Assembly: GCA_032164245.1 (NCBI GenBank)
Contig: JAVMKO010000003.1
Coordinates: 93,929,890-93,993,889, forward strand
DNA from: Sternotherus odoratus
Lineage: Eukaryota > Chordata > Testudines > Kinosternidae
DNA: 64,000 bases
Direction of reading: 5' to 3'
Part shown: one piece after another, positions 22,543-33,625 of the stretch
Position numbering within the stretch: the stretch's first letter is position 1
How the letters are laid out: each line of letters starts with the position of its first letter
Translations under genes and position numbers: made by a program
Notes under the pieces: model-generated
The model's database searches: none
Seen by the model: the letters and a program-made list of their open reading frames with translations, nothing else
Told to the model about the DNA's origin: nothing

Positions 22543-23300
22543 CCATGTGGGGAATCACCTCTCCCAAGTGCTGTGTGCACAAACCCACAGTTACCTTTAA
22601 AAATAAATAAATAAATAAATCTTCCTTTGTATTATTTATTAAATATTAGCTCTCCACTTTACATACTTCCACGGCCTCCAGCACCATAGTATGTGAGCAC
22701 CTCACTACACCCCTGCAAGATAGACAATTGCTGGTATCCCCATTTCAACAGATGTGGCATGTTGGTCCAAGTCATACAGGTTGTTTGTGGCAGAACAGCC
22801 ACTTGAACCTACATCTCCCGGACTAGCACCCGAACCACAAGACCATCCTTCACAGTCACAACTTTAGGCAAGGAAAAAAAAAAGATATATTTCCAGAGGA
22901 GCTATGAAAATAGCTGGACCGTCACTAAGGACTAAGCGAGAAGCAAGACTGGTGCAGGTGTTGGGAGTTTTATCTCTTGCACCAGCAGAAGGTGAGAGAA
23001 ATTATGTACAGAGTAGGAAGGGGGAAAACATGCCTCCAGAGGAGATGTGACAAGAAATTGAGCTGATGTTTTTAACCACACAACAACAGTTCTGCCACCC
23101 TCATTAGCTCAAACATTTCAGATAAAGGCAATAAAAGCCTTATGAAGCTCTAGAGAGGAGGGTGAAGCAGACCAATATTACACTGGCTGTTTACTATAAA
23201 TACTGAATGAAGACCATTCTAAAACATTGCCGGCTAGAGGAACAAAGGAACGTAGGCGGGCTGCTGCTGAGAGTCACTGTGCCTAACCTAGAAATCACTG
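22543..23300. other. Unassigned non-coding DNA
   Basis: No gene; contains the AAAT microsatellite at 22599-22620. Confidence 0.45.
22599..22620. repeat. (AAAT)n microsatellite
   Basis: Five to six AAAT units. Confidence 0.9.
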
Positions 23301-23605
23301 AGGTAGTCATGTCTGCACTGTGATAAAAACTCACAGAATGGTCACAGCTGGCCCAGGTCAGCTGACTCCGGTTCACGGGGCTCGGGATGCAGGGCTAAAA
23401 ATTCTAGTGCAGACATTTGGGCTCAGGCTAGAGCCTGGGCTCTAAAACCCATGAGGGAGATAGGTCCCAGGGCCCAGGCACCTGCGTGAGCACAAACATC
23501 TACATGTCAGTTTTATAGCTCTGCAGCCCGAGCCCTACAAACTCAAGTCAGCTGTGGCTCTGAGACTCGGTGCCATGAGTTTTTATTGCAGTGTGGATGT
23601 ACCCT
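23301..23605. mobile_element. Palindromic MITE, TGCACTG-ATAAAAACTC termini
   Basis: The left end ATGTCTGCACTGTGATAAAA (23309) is matched by the inverse of the right end (TTTTTATTGCAGTGTGGATG, 23580-23599). The interior has several inverted 'gggctcgg'/'cccgagccc' and 'gctcagg' words. Family familiar from turtles; superfamily not assigned. Confidence 0.65.
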
Positions 23606-23881
23606 GGGATTCACAAAGCCTGAGTTCAGTGCCTGGGCTCCCTATGTAATGAGTGGAGAGAGATAGGCACCTAAGAATGGGACTCATAAAAGCCAGCTCT
23701 CTAGGCAGCTCCCTCTCTAAAGTAGCCAATGGGATATAACAGGGAAGGGGGGGTGTCTTAAGCCTCACTCCTCTCTGGGAAATAAAGGTCAAAGTCTGGG
23801 CCGCAGGGAAACACCTCTCTGCTTGGGATTCTCAGCTGCAAACCCTCTCCTGCATAAGAGGAGGACCTCCCTTTTAAACTT

Positions 23882-23940
23882 TTAGCCCAATGGGTAGGGT
23901 ATTCACCTGGGATGTGAAACGCTCACTAGTTCAAGTCCCT
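23882..23940 (+). other. tRNA-like box A / box B segment
   Basis: TAGCCCAATGGG at 23884 fits an RNA polymerase III box A (TRGYNNARNGG), and AGTTCAAGTCC at 23929-23939 fits box B at tRNA-like spacing. The inverted partner at about 26815-26867 (GGGATCTGAACAAGG...CTTTAACCACTGG) makes a hairpin half of each. It is not a functional tRNA because no cloverleaf acceptor stem closes. The similarity may be ancestral or coincidental. Confidence 0.35.
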
Positions 23941-23945
23941 TCTCT

Positions 23946-26786
23946 CATATTAAATGAAGATATTAATAAAACAGGCATCACAGAAACTTGGTGGAATGAG
24001 GATAAGCAATGGGACACAGTAACAACAGGCTACAAAATATACTGGAAGGACAGAACAGGTCGTGGTGATGGAGTGGCACTACATGTGAAAGAAAGTTTAG
24101 AATCAAAAGAAGTAAAAAATCTTAAATGAACAAAACTGTACCATAGAATCTCTATGGACAGTAACTCCATGCTCAAATAATATAGCAGTAGGGATATACT
24201 ACCGATCACCTGACCAGGATGGTGATCGTGACTGAAATGTTCAGGGAGGTTAGAGGGGCTATAAAAATAAAAAACTCAGTAATAATGGGGGATTTCAACT
24301 ATCCCCATATTGACTGGGCACATGTCACCTCAGGACGGGATACAGAGAAAGTTTCTTGACACTTTAAATTATTGATTCTTGGAGCAGCTAGCCCTGGAAC
24401 ACACAAGAGTAGAGGCAAATCTTGAGTTGGTCCTAAGTGGATCACAGGATCTAGTCCAAGGGGTGATATAGCTGGACCACTTGGTAATAGTGATGATAAT
24501 ATAATGAAATGTAACATCCCTGTGGTGGGGATAACACCACAGCAGCCCAGAATGGTAGCACTTAATTTTAGAGAAGGGAACAAAACAAAAATGGGGAAGT
24601 TAGCTAAACAGAAATTAAAAGGTACAGTGCCAAAAGTGAAATGCCTCCAAGTTGCATGGAAAGTTTTTAAAGACCCCATAATAGAGGATCAATAATGAAA
24701 AAGGTTCCAAACAATAAAGTAATAGAAGCAGTGAGAGGCAAAAAGGCATCCTTTAAAAAGTGGAAGTTAAATCCTAGTGAGGAAAATGGAAAGGAGCATA
24801 AACTCTGGCAAATAAAGTGTAATAATATAATTAGGAAGGCCCAAAAAGAATGTGAAGAACAGCTAACCTAAGAGTCAAATAGTTATAGGAAAAAATAATA
24901 ATTGAGTACATCAGAAGCAGGAAGCCTGATAAACAACCAGTGAGGCTGCTGGATGATCGAGATGCTATGGAAACAGTCATGGATAATAAGACCACTGCAG
25001 AGAAATTAAATGAATTCTTTGCATTGGTCTTCATGACTGAGGGTGTGAGGGAGAGTCCCAAACCGAAGTCATTTTTTTCTGGTGACAAATTTGAAAAACT
25101 GCCCCAGATTGAGCTGTCATTAGACAAGGTTTTGGAACAAATTGACAAATTAAATAGTAATATGTCACCAGGACCAGATGGTATCACCCAAGAGTTCTGA
25201 AGGAACTCAAATGTGAAATTGCAGAACTACCAACTGTGGTTTGTAACCTATCATTTAAATCAGCTTCTGTACCAAATGACTGGAAGATAAAAACAAATAA
25301 ATTGGCATCATTTTAGTTAAGGCTCCATAGGTGATCCCGGTAATTACAGGCCAGTAAGCCTGATTTCAGGACTTAGCAAACTGGTTGAAACTATAGTAAA
25401 GAACCAAAAATTGTCAGACATGTTGATGAACATAATTTCTTGAGGAAGAGTCAACGTTGTTTTTGTAAAGGGAAACCATGCCTCACCAATCTACTAGAAT
25501 TCTTTGAGTGAATCAACAAGTATGTGGACAAGGAGGATCCAGTGGATATAGTGTAGTTAGATTTTTAGAAAGTCTTTGACAAGGTCCCTTACCACAGGAT
25601 CTTAAGCAAAGTAAGCTGTCATGGGATAAGAGGGAATGTCCTCTTAGGGATCAGGAACTTGTTAAAAGATAGGAACCAAAGGGTAGGAGGGGAAAAAATC
25701 AGTTTTTGGATTGGAGAGAGGTAAATAGTGGTGTCTCCCAAGGATCTGTACTAGGACCAGTCTTATTCAACATATTCTTAAATAATCTGGAAAAAGGGTA
25801 AATGGTGAGGTGGCAAAATTTGCAGATGATACAAAACTACTCAAGATAGTTAAATCCCAAGCAGACTATAAAGAGCTACAAAAGGATCTCACAAAATTGG
25901 GTGACTGGGCAGCAAAATGACAGATGAAATTCAATGTTGATAAATTCAAAGCAATGCACATTGGAAAACATAATCCCAAATACACATATAAAATGATGGA
26001 TCTAACTAGATGTTACCACTCAAGAAAGATGTTGGAATCATCATGGATAATTCTCTGAAAACATCCACTCAATCTGCAGTGGCAGTCAAAAAAGCTAACA
26101 GAATGTTGGGAATCATTAAGAAAGGGATAGATACTGCAACTATATAAATCCATGGTACACCCACATCTTGAATACTGTGTGCAGATGTGGTCACCCCATC
26201 TCAAAAAAGAGGTATTAGAATTGGAAAAGGTTCAGAGCAGAGCAACAAAATTATGAGGGGTATGAATGGCTTTTATATGAGGAGAGATTAATAAGACTGG
26301 GACTTTTCAGCTTGGAAAAAAGAGATGACTAAGGAGGGATATGATAGAGGTCTATAAAATCATGACTGGTGTAGCGGAAGTAAACAAGGAAGTGTTATTT
26401 ACTCCTTTCATAACAAGAACTCAGGGTCACCAAATGAAATAAATAAGAAGCGGGTTTAAAACAAACAAAAGGAAGTATTTCCTCACACAATGCACAGTCA
26501 ACCTTGGAACTCTGCCAGAGGATGTTGTGAAGGCCAAGACTATAACAGGGTTAAAAAAAGAACTAGATAAATTCATGGAACATAGGGCCATTTATGGCTA
26601 TTAGCCAGGATGGGCAGGAGATGGTGTCCCTACCCTCTGTTTGCCAGAAGCTGGGAATGGATCACTTGATGATTAATTGTTCTGTCTATTCCCTTTGGGG
26701 CCCCTAGAATTGGTCACTGTTGGAAGACAGGATACTGAGCTAGATGGACCTTTGGTTTGACCCAGAATGGCCATTCTTATGTTACG
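23946..26786 (+). mobile_element. CR1 LINE, 5' truncated, 2.8 kb
   Basis: Flanked by TTCTCT at 23940-23945 and 26787-26792, which I read as the target-site duplication. It covers part of the endonuclease, the whole RT and the 3' UTR, ending in the CR1-type 'ggccattcttatgtta' tail. The insertion lies at the centre of a palindromic module of the host foldback element. It is the longest CR1 in the window. Confidence 0.85.
23950..26640 (+). pseudogene. CR1 ORF2 (endonuclease-RT), multiply broken
   Basis: Order: AP-endonuclease piece ('ITETWWNEDKQWD', 'GRGDGVALHVKESL', about 23965-24100); linker; 'NMSPGPDGITQEF' (to 25197); 'CFCKGKPCLTNLLEF' (near 25458); 'VFDKVPYH' with the first catalytic Asp region (25571); '[15 protein letters not shown]' (near 25730); 'KFADDTKL' with the FADD catalytic pair intact at 25819-25830; and post-palm blocks ending 'RLGLFSLEKR' (near 26295). 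Many stops and frameshifts interrupt it (for example after 24126, 25197 and 25557). The protein nicked DNA and reverse transcribed its own RNA; this copy cannot. Confidence 0.85.
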
Positions 26787-27100
26787 TTCTCTGATTGAGG
26801 CAGGAGATGGGATCTGAACAAGGATTTGCCACCTCGCAGGAGAAAGGGCTTTAACCACTGGTCAATAAAAACCTCTGATGTGGGGCTCCCTCAGGCTTTC
26901 CTGTTGAAGTTGTCCTACTTTCAGTAATAAATAAAACATCCATTGGCAGGTGGGAACTGGATTCTCACAAGTCTACAGAGTCATTCTCATTCATGCTGAT
27001 ATAATCCAGCTATATATATATTTGCATTATTTATCCAAAACTGATAGCGTCAACAGGAAAGGGTTCCAATTCAGATATAGGAAACACTTCATATTATCCC

Positions 27101-27803
27101 TGTAGCAGGGCGGCGACTCACCCCTGCGGCGCCTCCTGCTGGTTCACCCAGGAATTAGCTCTCCAGCCTCCGGAGCGCCCTCTGCAGGCCGATGTCCCAC
27201 TTTCTGCTCTGGCCCAGGGTCCCTCCCTGGACCCCAGTGCCCTCTTCCCTTGGGTGCTGCACCCCTGCACTACCCCCTCAGGTCTTAGGGTCTCCCCTCC
27301 CTGGGGAACTCCCACACTCTATCCCCACCTTGCCTCAGTATAGTCAACTGCCAGTCACTCTTTGCCCCCATTCACTGGGGCAGACTGCAGTATAATTGCA
27401 ACTCATCATTGGCAAGGAGGGTTTGGCCTGCTGCCTCTGTCTCTATAGCCATGGGCTGGCCCCTGCAGCCCCAGTACCCCTTTGTTGGGCCTTCTCCTAG
27501 TCCCTGCAGCCTGGGGGTTTCCTCTTGCCTTGCCCCAGCCCTGCTTCACTCTAGGTACCTACTCCAGCCCCTAGCAACTAGACCTATCCACCTCTGCAGA
27601 CAGAGGAGACTCTTTCAGGCCCCTGCCTCTCAGCCCTTTTATAAGGGCCTGGTCTGTTTGGGGCATGGCCACCCATCTGAGCCTGCTTCCCAATCAGTCC
27701 AGCTTTTCCCTACTTAGCCTAGGAGCTGCTTTCCCCCAGCCATAACCCTTCCAGGGCTGTTTTAAGCCACTTTCTGCTGGAATGTGGCAGCCACCCCACT
27801 ACA
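27101..27803 (-). mobile_element. Solo LTR (703 bp), family A copy 1
   Basis: Plus-strand ends are TGTAGCAGGG and CCACTACA, and both strands start TG and end CA. ATCCC flanks it at 27096-27100 and 27804-27808. A TATA box reads TTATAAAAGG on the minus strand (27635-27644), which sets the orientation. A diverged copy of the same family, same orientation, lies at 55386-56067. Each has its own duplication, so they are two insertions, not the two LTRs of one provirus. The 5 bp duplication fits ERV or Gypsy integrases. Open frames at 27192-27717 are C-rich artefacts. Confidence 0.85.
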
Positions 27804-28375
27804 ATCCCATAGCCCCGTGATTAGTGCACTCACCTGGGGGAGGTAGTTCATAACCCTTCTCCCACTCAGGCAAATGGTAGACTTGAAGCAGGGGTCTTCC
27901 CTATCCCAAATTAGCTCCCTAACCACTGGGCTAAAAGTTATGAGGGAGGTCTTTCTCTTGGCCTTTTTGTTATAAGTTCACCTATAGGAGCCTGATCTGG
28001 TAAGGAAGGCCTGAGCCTTACTTACTTACCAGATTGGGTCCTGCAGGCAAGTTAGGTGGAGGAGCACCTATCTTCTCCCATATCGCTCTGGGGATTAGGC
28101 ATCAGGCTGTCTGGTGTGGAGCTGCAGACATCCTGATGCCTAATTCAAAGACAGAAACATAGACAGCTAGAAAACCCTCACTACAAAAAATGAGGTACTG
28201 GGTAATCTTAGACGCCTTCAGAGCTCAGGGGCAGCTGAGCAGGTGTTTGTGAATCCCAGTGGGGTCTGATTCTGGTATTCAGGTACCTAAGTGGCTGTTA
28301 GGTACCGAAATCCTTTTCTGAATCTAGCACTGAATTGGTAGAAATCCTATTCCACTAGCTTTCACAAGAAGCTAA

Positions 28376-29069
28376 TCTATATATATAAAAGTCAAGTGGT
28401 GTATGTATGAGTGTATGTATGTACGTATGACTGCGAAGTCCTCCCGCACCGTTTGAGCCAGAGACTTGAATTTTGGTACAGTGAGGGGTCTTGGGGTCTA
28501 GATGCTGGTAAGGGTCGAAAAATTTTCGGATCTCACCTCTGACGCCCCCCAGGGGTGAAAGTCTTTCAGGGCCAATCACATCAGCTTGGCAGTTAGGTGG
28601 TGATGATGTCATAATACCCCCCTCCAACAGACACCTCACTCGCTCAGCTCACCCCTCCCTCCTCCAACGGAACCCCGGAGATCCCTCAGTTCTCTGCCCC
28701 TCCCACCTCCCCAACGGAACCCCGGAGATCCCTCAGTTCTCTGCCCCTCCCACCTCCCCAACGGAACCCCGGACTACATCAGCTCTGTGCCCCCCCCCCA
28801 CCTGCGAAGGTCCCCGGAATCCCTCGGCTCTGGGCCCCCTCCCCTCCTGCGACGGATCTGAGTTGGGTTTGGTGGGACGGTAAGTGAGGTGGGGGTGTCG
28901 GATTCGGTCGGGGGGGTGAGGTGGGGGTTTCGGGTTTGCTTCGGGGGGTGGGAAGGTGTCGGGGTGGGTGAGGGGTGAGGGGTGGGTGTTGGGGTTGGTC
29001 AGGGGGTGTCAGCTGTCTGCCACCTCCCCACCTCCGACTGACCCGAGCAGCGCCGGGCACTTATGCTAG
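28376..29069 (+). mobile_element. Helitron, non-autonomous, copy 1
   Basis: It starts TCTATATATATAAAAGTC after an A (28375) and ends CTAG (29066-29069) before a T (29070). This is the A|TC...CTRR|T rule of Helitrons, with no target duplication. A short CCCG...CGGG hairpin (29042-29056) precedes the end, in the GC-rich context typical of Helitron 3' ends. The first 260 bp and last 45 bp are shared with the inverted copy at 49895-50972. The middle is a GC-rich minisatellite. No Rep-helicase is encoded, so it relied on an autonomous partner for rolling-circle transposition. Confidence 0.85.
28665..28805. repeat. 47 bp tandem repeat inside Helitron 1
   Basis: CAACGGAACCCCGGA recurs at 28665, 28712 and 28759, a 47 bp period. 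The unit also carries 'ccctcagttctctgcccct'. The inverse of the same unit is repeated in Helitron 2 near 50487-50720. Confidence 0.9.
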
Positions 29070-32000
29070 TAATTTATATTCTAAGACAAAAGGGTCTTTT
29101 AAATTATCATTTGTATGTATTAGTATAGTGAAATATTAGGTCATATTTGTCCCGGGTATGAAATTAGTCTATTCATGTAACTCTGTTCAAATTACATGGT
29201 GGAGAAAAATGAACTCACAGACAGACATCTAAGGAAGGGGTGTGAGTCATTTATTATTTTGTGCCCAATACCAAGACTGTCAAGGAGTGAAAACATGGGT
29301 TTTTAAAGTGCCAAGATATATTTGGCAACATAGGAAATGATCTATGAATACTTTGGCTTTTTCATTAGCATCAAGAAGCCTTTCATGTTGTGCCTGTAGA
29401 AACATTTGAAATAAATCTCTAGCTAGTAATTACCCCCTAGAGTTTCAGAGATTTGTCGTTTTTGTGTGCAGAAGAATGTAAAAAATAGAAAAAAGATCAG
29501 ACTAGATGCATATCTCCTAAACCATATTTGTGCCTCATTTTGCATGTGGAAATAAATAATTCAGGAATGAAGAAGTTAATGATCTCTGTTCATCTTGTCT
29601 TTTCTCTGCTTATCTTTAGGGCTTGTAACTAAACCCAATACAGCCCAATTTCACCTTTTCCCAATGTCTTGGAGAAAAGGTGACATTGGGAACAGTTAAA
29701 TCTGATTTGTAACCAACTCTGCATTTTCATCAAGACATAACATTCTGGGGAAGAAAGGGGGAGAGAGAGAAAAAAGCTGCTCCTTTTATTGGCCCATGAA
29801 GCTCTACCGTTGTTTTCTACCCCCAAGCAGCACAGAAGTGGAATGCTCCATCTCCCATTTCCGCCACATCCACAACTCTCAACAGAGCAGCAAGACAGAA
29901 CAGGTACTGATTGATGCACAGCAGATCATTACAGTCTCAGTAATTCTGACAGTCTAATTAACTGGGATAATCACTTCCCAAGGCTTTTCACTGATTGAAT
30001 TCAAGCATTTCATTTTAAATAAAACAGGTACCACTTTTCACCTACCATAAAAACTTGCCATTGGTTTTACTTTATTTCACCAAAGATTTTTAACTTTATT
30101 TTCAAATTGACCAGTTCTTCTGTCTTTCCTTTGCTGTTAATGAAGACTTGTGTGATCTCCAACATTCTTCACCTTTTCCTTTCCTCTTCTCCCGTGATTA
30201 GGTCATACTCAAGTGCTAATGACACTACAGTCTGCTGACACAGGAAATTCATCTCTGATTGGGGTTCCTTCAACACATTCTTCTCTCTCTCTGACTCACA
30301 CCCACACCCATAAAGGTCTGAGCCACCCCCTGCTGTAGAAAAACCCATGTGAAGGATTCTACAGTAGGAAATTTTCTCTGAGGATCCACATGTACAGATC
30401 TCCCCACATACTCCCATGGGGATAAGGGCCAGAATCAGATTCCCTTTGCCATATTAGATCACCCATGTAATGGATCTTGGGGCAATCCACATGAAGTCAA
30501 GATCAACAATATAGTTGCTTTGTGCTTCTGCATTGGCTCTGGCCTCCAGCTCCATGATAGCAAGGAACAACTCCTCTCCGCTTAGCTGTAGAGCCTCCAC
30601 CATCCACAAGAAACTAACTAATGTTCTCACAGCCTGAGGGGGAAACCAATATGCTTCCACCCATTTCTCCCCCTGTCCTGACTAGTCTACACCCTTACCC
30701 TGGCTTCTGGAGGGTGTGGATAGGGGGAGAGTAACATCATGGCACCTGAACTCCACTTCTTCATGGAAGGGAGGGAGACCTGTTTTCAGGAGTATGCAGA
30801 TCTAGGGATACACTCTAATCGAAGTACATTTTAAAAAATGAACCCCGCTGTCACTCCTGGAAAGGGAAGAAGAGAGACTGTTAGCATTTCTCATTGTAAA
30901 CACTTTGGGGGGTGCTCAGGTGCTCCAGGGATGGGGGCCTTACAAAGGCTGGGACAGACAACTGGGAAACAATGGTGATATAAAAAATCCTGGGTTACCA
31001 TTTCAATGCTCATTCACATTGGGTGAGAAGAAGGGGGAAACACGTCTTGATCTGCTGCCAGACTTTCCAGCTACATTCAGCGAAGACCCCCTTACAATTT
31101 AAGGATGGTAACAGCCCAGTAGGTGCAGTGGAGAACTGACAGCAAAAGGGATCCATACAATGGGCTTGAGTAACAAGTAAACCAGTAAGAAAAACTGTTA
31201 AAAGTGAGGTTATGAAAACTCAGATTTCCAAGTTATTTTCCATGTGAGCTCAGAAAATGTAAATTCAGGGGTATTTAAATGTACTGGAAAAGAAATGGAT
31301 AATAGATAAAGACTCAAGAGACAAATAATCAGGTAGAGAAAACCAATGAACAATATAAAGCAGTCCAATTTTAGAACCTAATCCTGCAAACACTTACATG
31401 AGCAATCCCTACCCATTATGAACTCTATCATTGCCTACATAAGGATTAGGAAGGGAGGAAATGTCTGTGGGATCAGACCCTCATTTGCATTGCATCTTTT
31501 CATATGCATTGCATCCCCCAAAACTTTACAGACTTCAATAACAGAATGAGGGAGAAGTAATAACAACAATAAAAGCAATTGGAAATCATTGGCCCACCAA
31601 TAGTTAATCTTGATTTCTATTTCCATCTACTCATGGCAAATTTCCCATCAATTCACCTGTATGGGATTTTTGTCTTGTCTAATATCTACATTTTGAAAAG
31701 GAACAAAGTTCCGATAAGTAGCCATTTTCTATTTTATCCCACTTTCCCATCTTCTGACAGTTTTGTTTTATGCTGCTTGGCTGAATATTGTGGAAATAGC
31801 ACATCCCCTCTTCCTTCTTCCCTGAACTTTTGTTAGGTGTCCTTACCCTTTAACTTTATTCAGCCTCTTAGTTTGTGGTAGTTAAGTATATTTATGATTA
31901 ACACCCCAATCTTAAGAACCAAAATCTCTTCTGTTCGAACTTTGATTCAGTTTCACTGTGCAGTACTTAAGTATTCAGCGCCACCACTGGCCATTAATAA

Positions 32001-32439
32001 AAAGTACAAGCTTGCCTCCAAATAGAAAAACTATGAAATGCACAACACACACAGGAGAGCTCAAACTGTCTTGCAGGTTTATAAACACAGAACAAAGTTA
32101 TCACAGCTTTGATGGAACATGATCCAACTCAAAATTGACAATGAGAAAATCGGGGCTGATTTCTAATACAAAAAGCTAATCTAGGTGGCTAGAATGCATT
32201 TCCTCACACTGCACTGTATGTTTTCCTTTAGCAAAATAGCACTGCCTGCAGTATTTCACTTCTGCCTCATTATAATTAGAACATCTGAAATGTGTAGTGG
32301 GGGCCTGAGGAAAGTGGAGTTGTCAGAACCAACCACTGGAACAAGATCCAAGTTTTATGACTGATCTCATCACCATCATGGGCCAAACCAAAACCCCAGA
32401 TCCGAACACCCACCTCACTGAGGATGACTATAATTTATC
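29070..32439. other. Unassigned AT-rich non-coding DNA
   Basis: No gene and no repeat family I can name over 3.3 kb, an unusually repeat-poor stretch for this window. The open frames (for example 29629-29919 minus and 30169-30417 minus) have no recognised domain and no splice context I trust. A short ATT/GTT-type run lies near 31557-31575. Confidence 0.4.
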
Positions 32440-32533
32440 TGAGACATAAGGTGGATGAGGTAATATCTTATCTTGGCTCAACTTCTGTTGGTTAAAGATA
32501 CAAGCTTTCTTCTTCGGGTCTGGGAAAGGTATT

Positions 32534-32829
32534 GATGGTATGTCTATACCTGAAGCACTACAATGGCACATCTACAGCTTCGCATCTTTGCTGTTGTAGT
32601 GCTTCGGCATAGATGCTGTCTAAAGCTGATGGGAAGAGTTTTCCCATCAGCATAGGCAATTCACCCCCTACAGAGAGGCAATAGCCAGGTCAATGGAAGA
32701 ATTCTTCTGCCAACCTAGCACTGTCTATGCTGGGAGTTAGTTCAGTTTAACTATGTTGCCGAGAGGTGACGATTTTTTATATCCCTGTGTAAAGTAGCTG
32801 GATTGACCTAACTTTTGAGTGTAGACCAA
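32534..32829. mobile_element. Harbinger-type MITE copy inside Penelope element
   Basis: Ends GGTATGTCTATACC (32537) and GAGTGTAGACCAAG (right, to 32830) are decayed forms of the GGCC-T-TGTCTACACT terminus. Internal words ('gatgggaagagttttcccatc', shortened here, and 'gtcaatggaagaattcttc') match the copies at 40585 and 57331. The Penelope sequence resumes directly after it. Confidence 0.65.
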
Positions 32830-33009
32830 GTGTCACAGCTAAATATAAGGTAGAACAGACTGTTTAGCATAAGTAGTTAACACAAGTTGTAAGAGCTCAT
32901 TCGAGATAAAGTGGCCCATTAATATCTCTGCAGTCATAGAACAAAAAAAGAGGGGCTAGTAGGTTACAGAGTTTTGTAATAAGCCATAAATCCAGTATTT
33001 CTGTTCAGT

Positions 33010-33613
33010 CCATGATTTTTAGTGTCTAGCAGAGTTATGAATTTAAGCTCCCAGGCTCGTCTTTTGAAGGTGTTTTGCAGATTTCCTTTGAATCTGAGGA
33101 CTGAGTTCAGATATACAGTGATAGATTTGTGAAAAAATGTTCGCCAACAGGTGATAGAGTGTTTTTATCTTTTACCATTTTTCTGAGTGAGTTTATTTGA
33201 GAGCATAATGACTGTCTGGTTTCACTCACATAGTTGTTTTTGGAGCATTTAGTGAACTGGGTGAGGTACACCACATATTGCAATAGGTATGTGTGGAACC
33301 CACGGATTCTGAAAGGTGTGACTAGAGGGTATTGACCACTGTAGCCTCAGAGATATGTCTGTAGGTTTTGCACCTGTTGTTATGGCAAGGTCTTGTGCTG
33401 CTTTCAGTTGGCATGTTCTGGTCTTTGGTGAGCTTGTTTCTGATGATGAACTTGAAGAGTTTGCAGGAGGAGTTGCTTGAAGGCCAGAAAAGAGGGTTCA
33501 AGAAAGATTTCTTTCAGGTTATGGTCCCCGTGAAGTATAGATTGTAACTGTTTAATAAAAGCCTGTATGGGTTCTATCGTTAGGTGGTAGGTGACAACTA
33601 GGGGTGTTCCCAA
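33010..33613 (-). pseudogene. Penelope-like RT C-terminus and GIY-YIG domain
   Basis: The minus frame at 33404-33613 has 'GTPLVVTYHLTIEPIQAFIK' with 'QLQSILHGD' and 'LKEIFLEP', which I recognise from the RT C-terminal connector of vertebrate Penelope-like elements. Around 33176-33280 the minus strand reads 'VVYLTQFTKCSKNNYV' then 'SETRQSL', the GIY-YIG endonuclease core with the usual Gly after YV replaced by Ser. Frameshifts separate the pieces. In live elements the two domains cut and copy DNA by target priming. This copy is inactive. Confidence 0.75.
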
Positions 33614-33625
33614 TTCTTTTTACCT

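Larger units (their letters stand above)
23605..28258. mobile_element. Foldback DNA element split by CR1 and solo LTR
   Basis: The ends are a perfect 13 bp inverted repeat: TGGGATTCACAAA at 23605-23617 and TTTGTGAATCCCA at 28246-28258. After removing the CR1 (23946-26786) and the solo LTR (27101-27803), both with their own target duplications, about 1.1 kb remains. That remainder contains two tandem palindromic modules whose half-sites look like tRNA pol III promoters (23882-23940 with 26815-26867, and 27812-27936). It is non-autonomous. Its left end shares a base with the neighbouring MITE at 23301-23605. Confidence 0.6.
32440..33625 (-). mobile_element. Penelope-like element, 5' truncated
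   Basis: Read on the minus strand, the right part (33625 to about 33010) encodes the C-terminus of RT and a GIY-YIG-like endonuclease. The left part (32530 to 32445) is the 3' tail, with 'ccaacagaag', 'aaagcttg' and 'tattacctcatccacctta' blocks. A Harbinger-type MITE at about 32534-32829 splits the two. Other tail fragments of this family are at 21878-21955 and 40037-40160. Confidence 0.75.

Noticed and set aside
23882..23940. A functional tRNA gene
   Set aside because: Box A- and box B-like words are present, but no closing acceptor stem or anticodon arm. It is part of a palindromic repeat.
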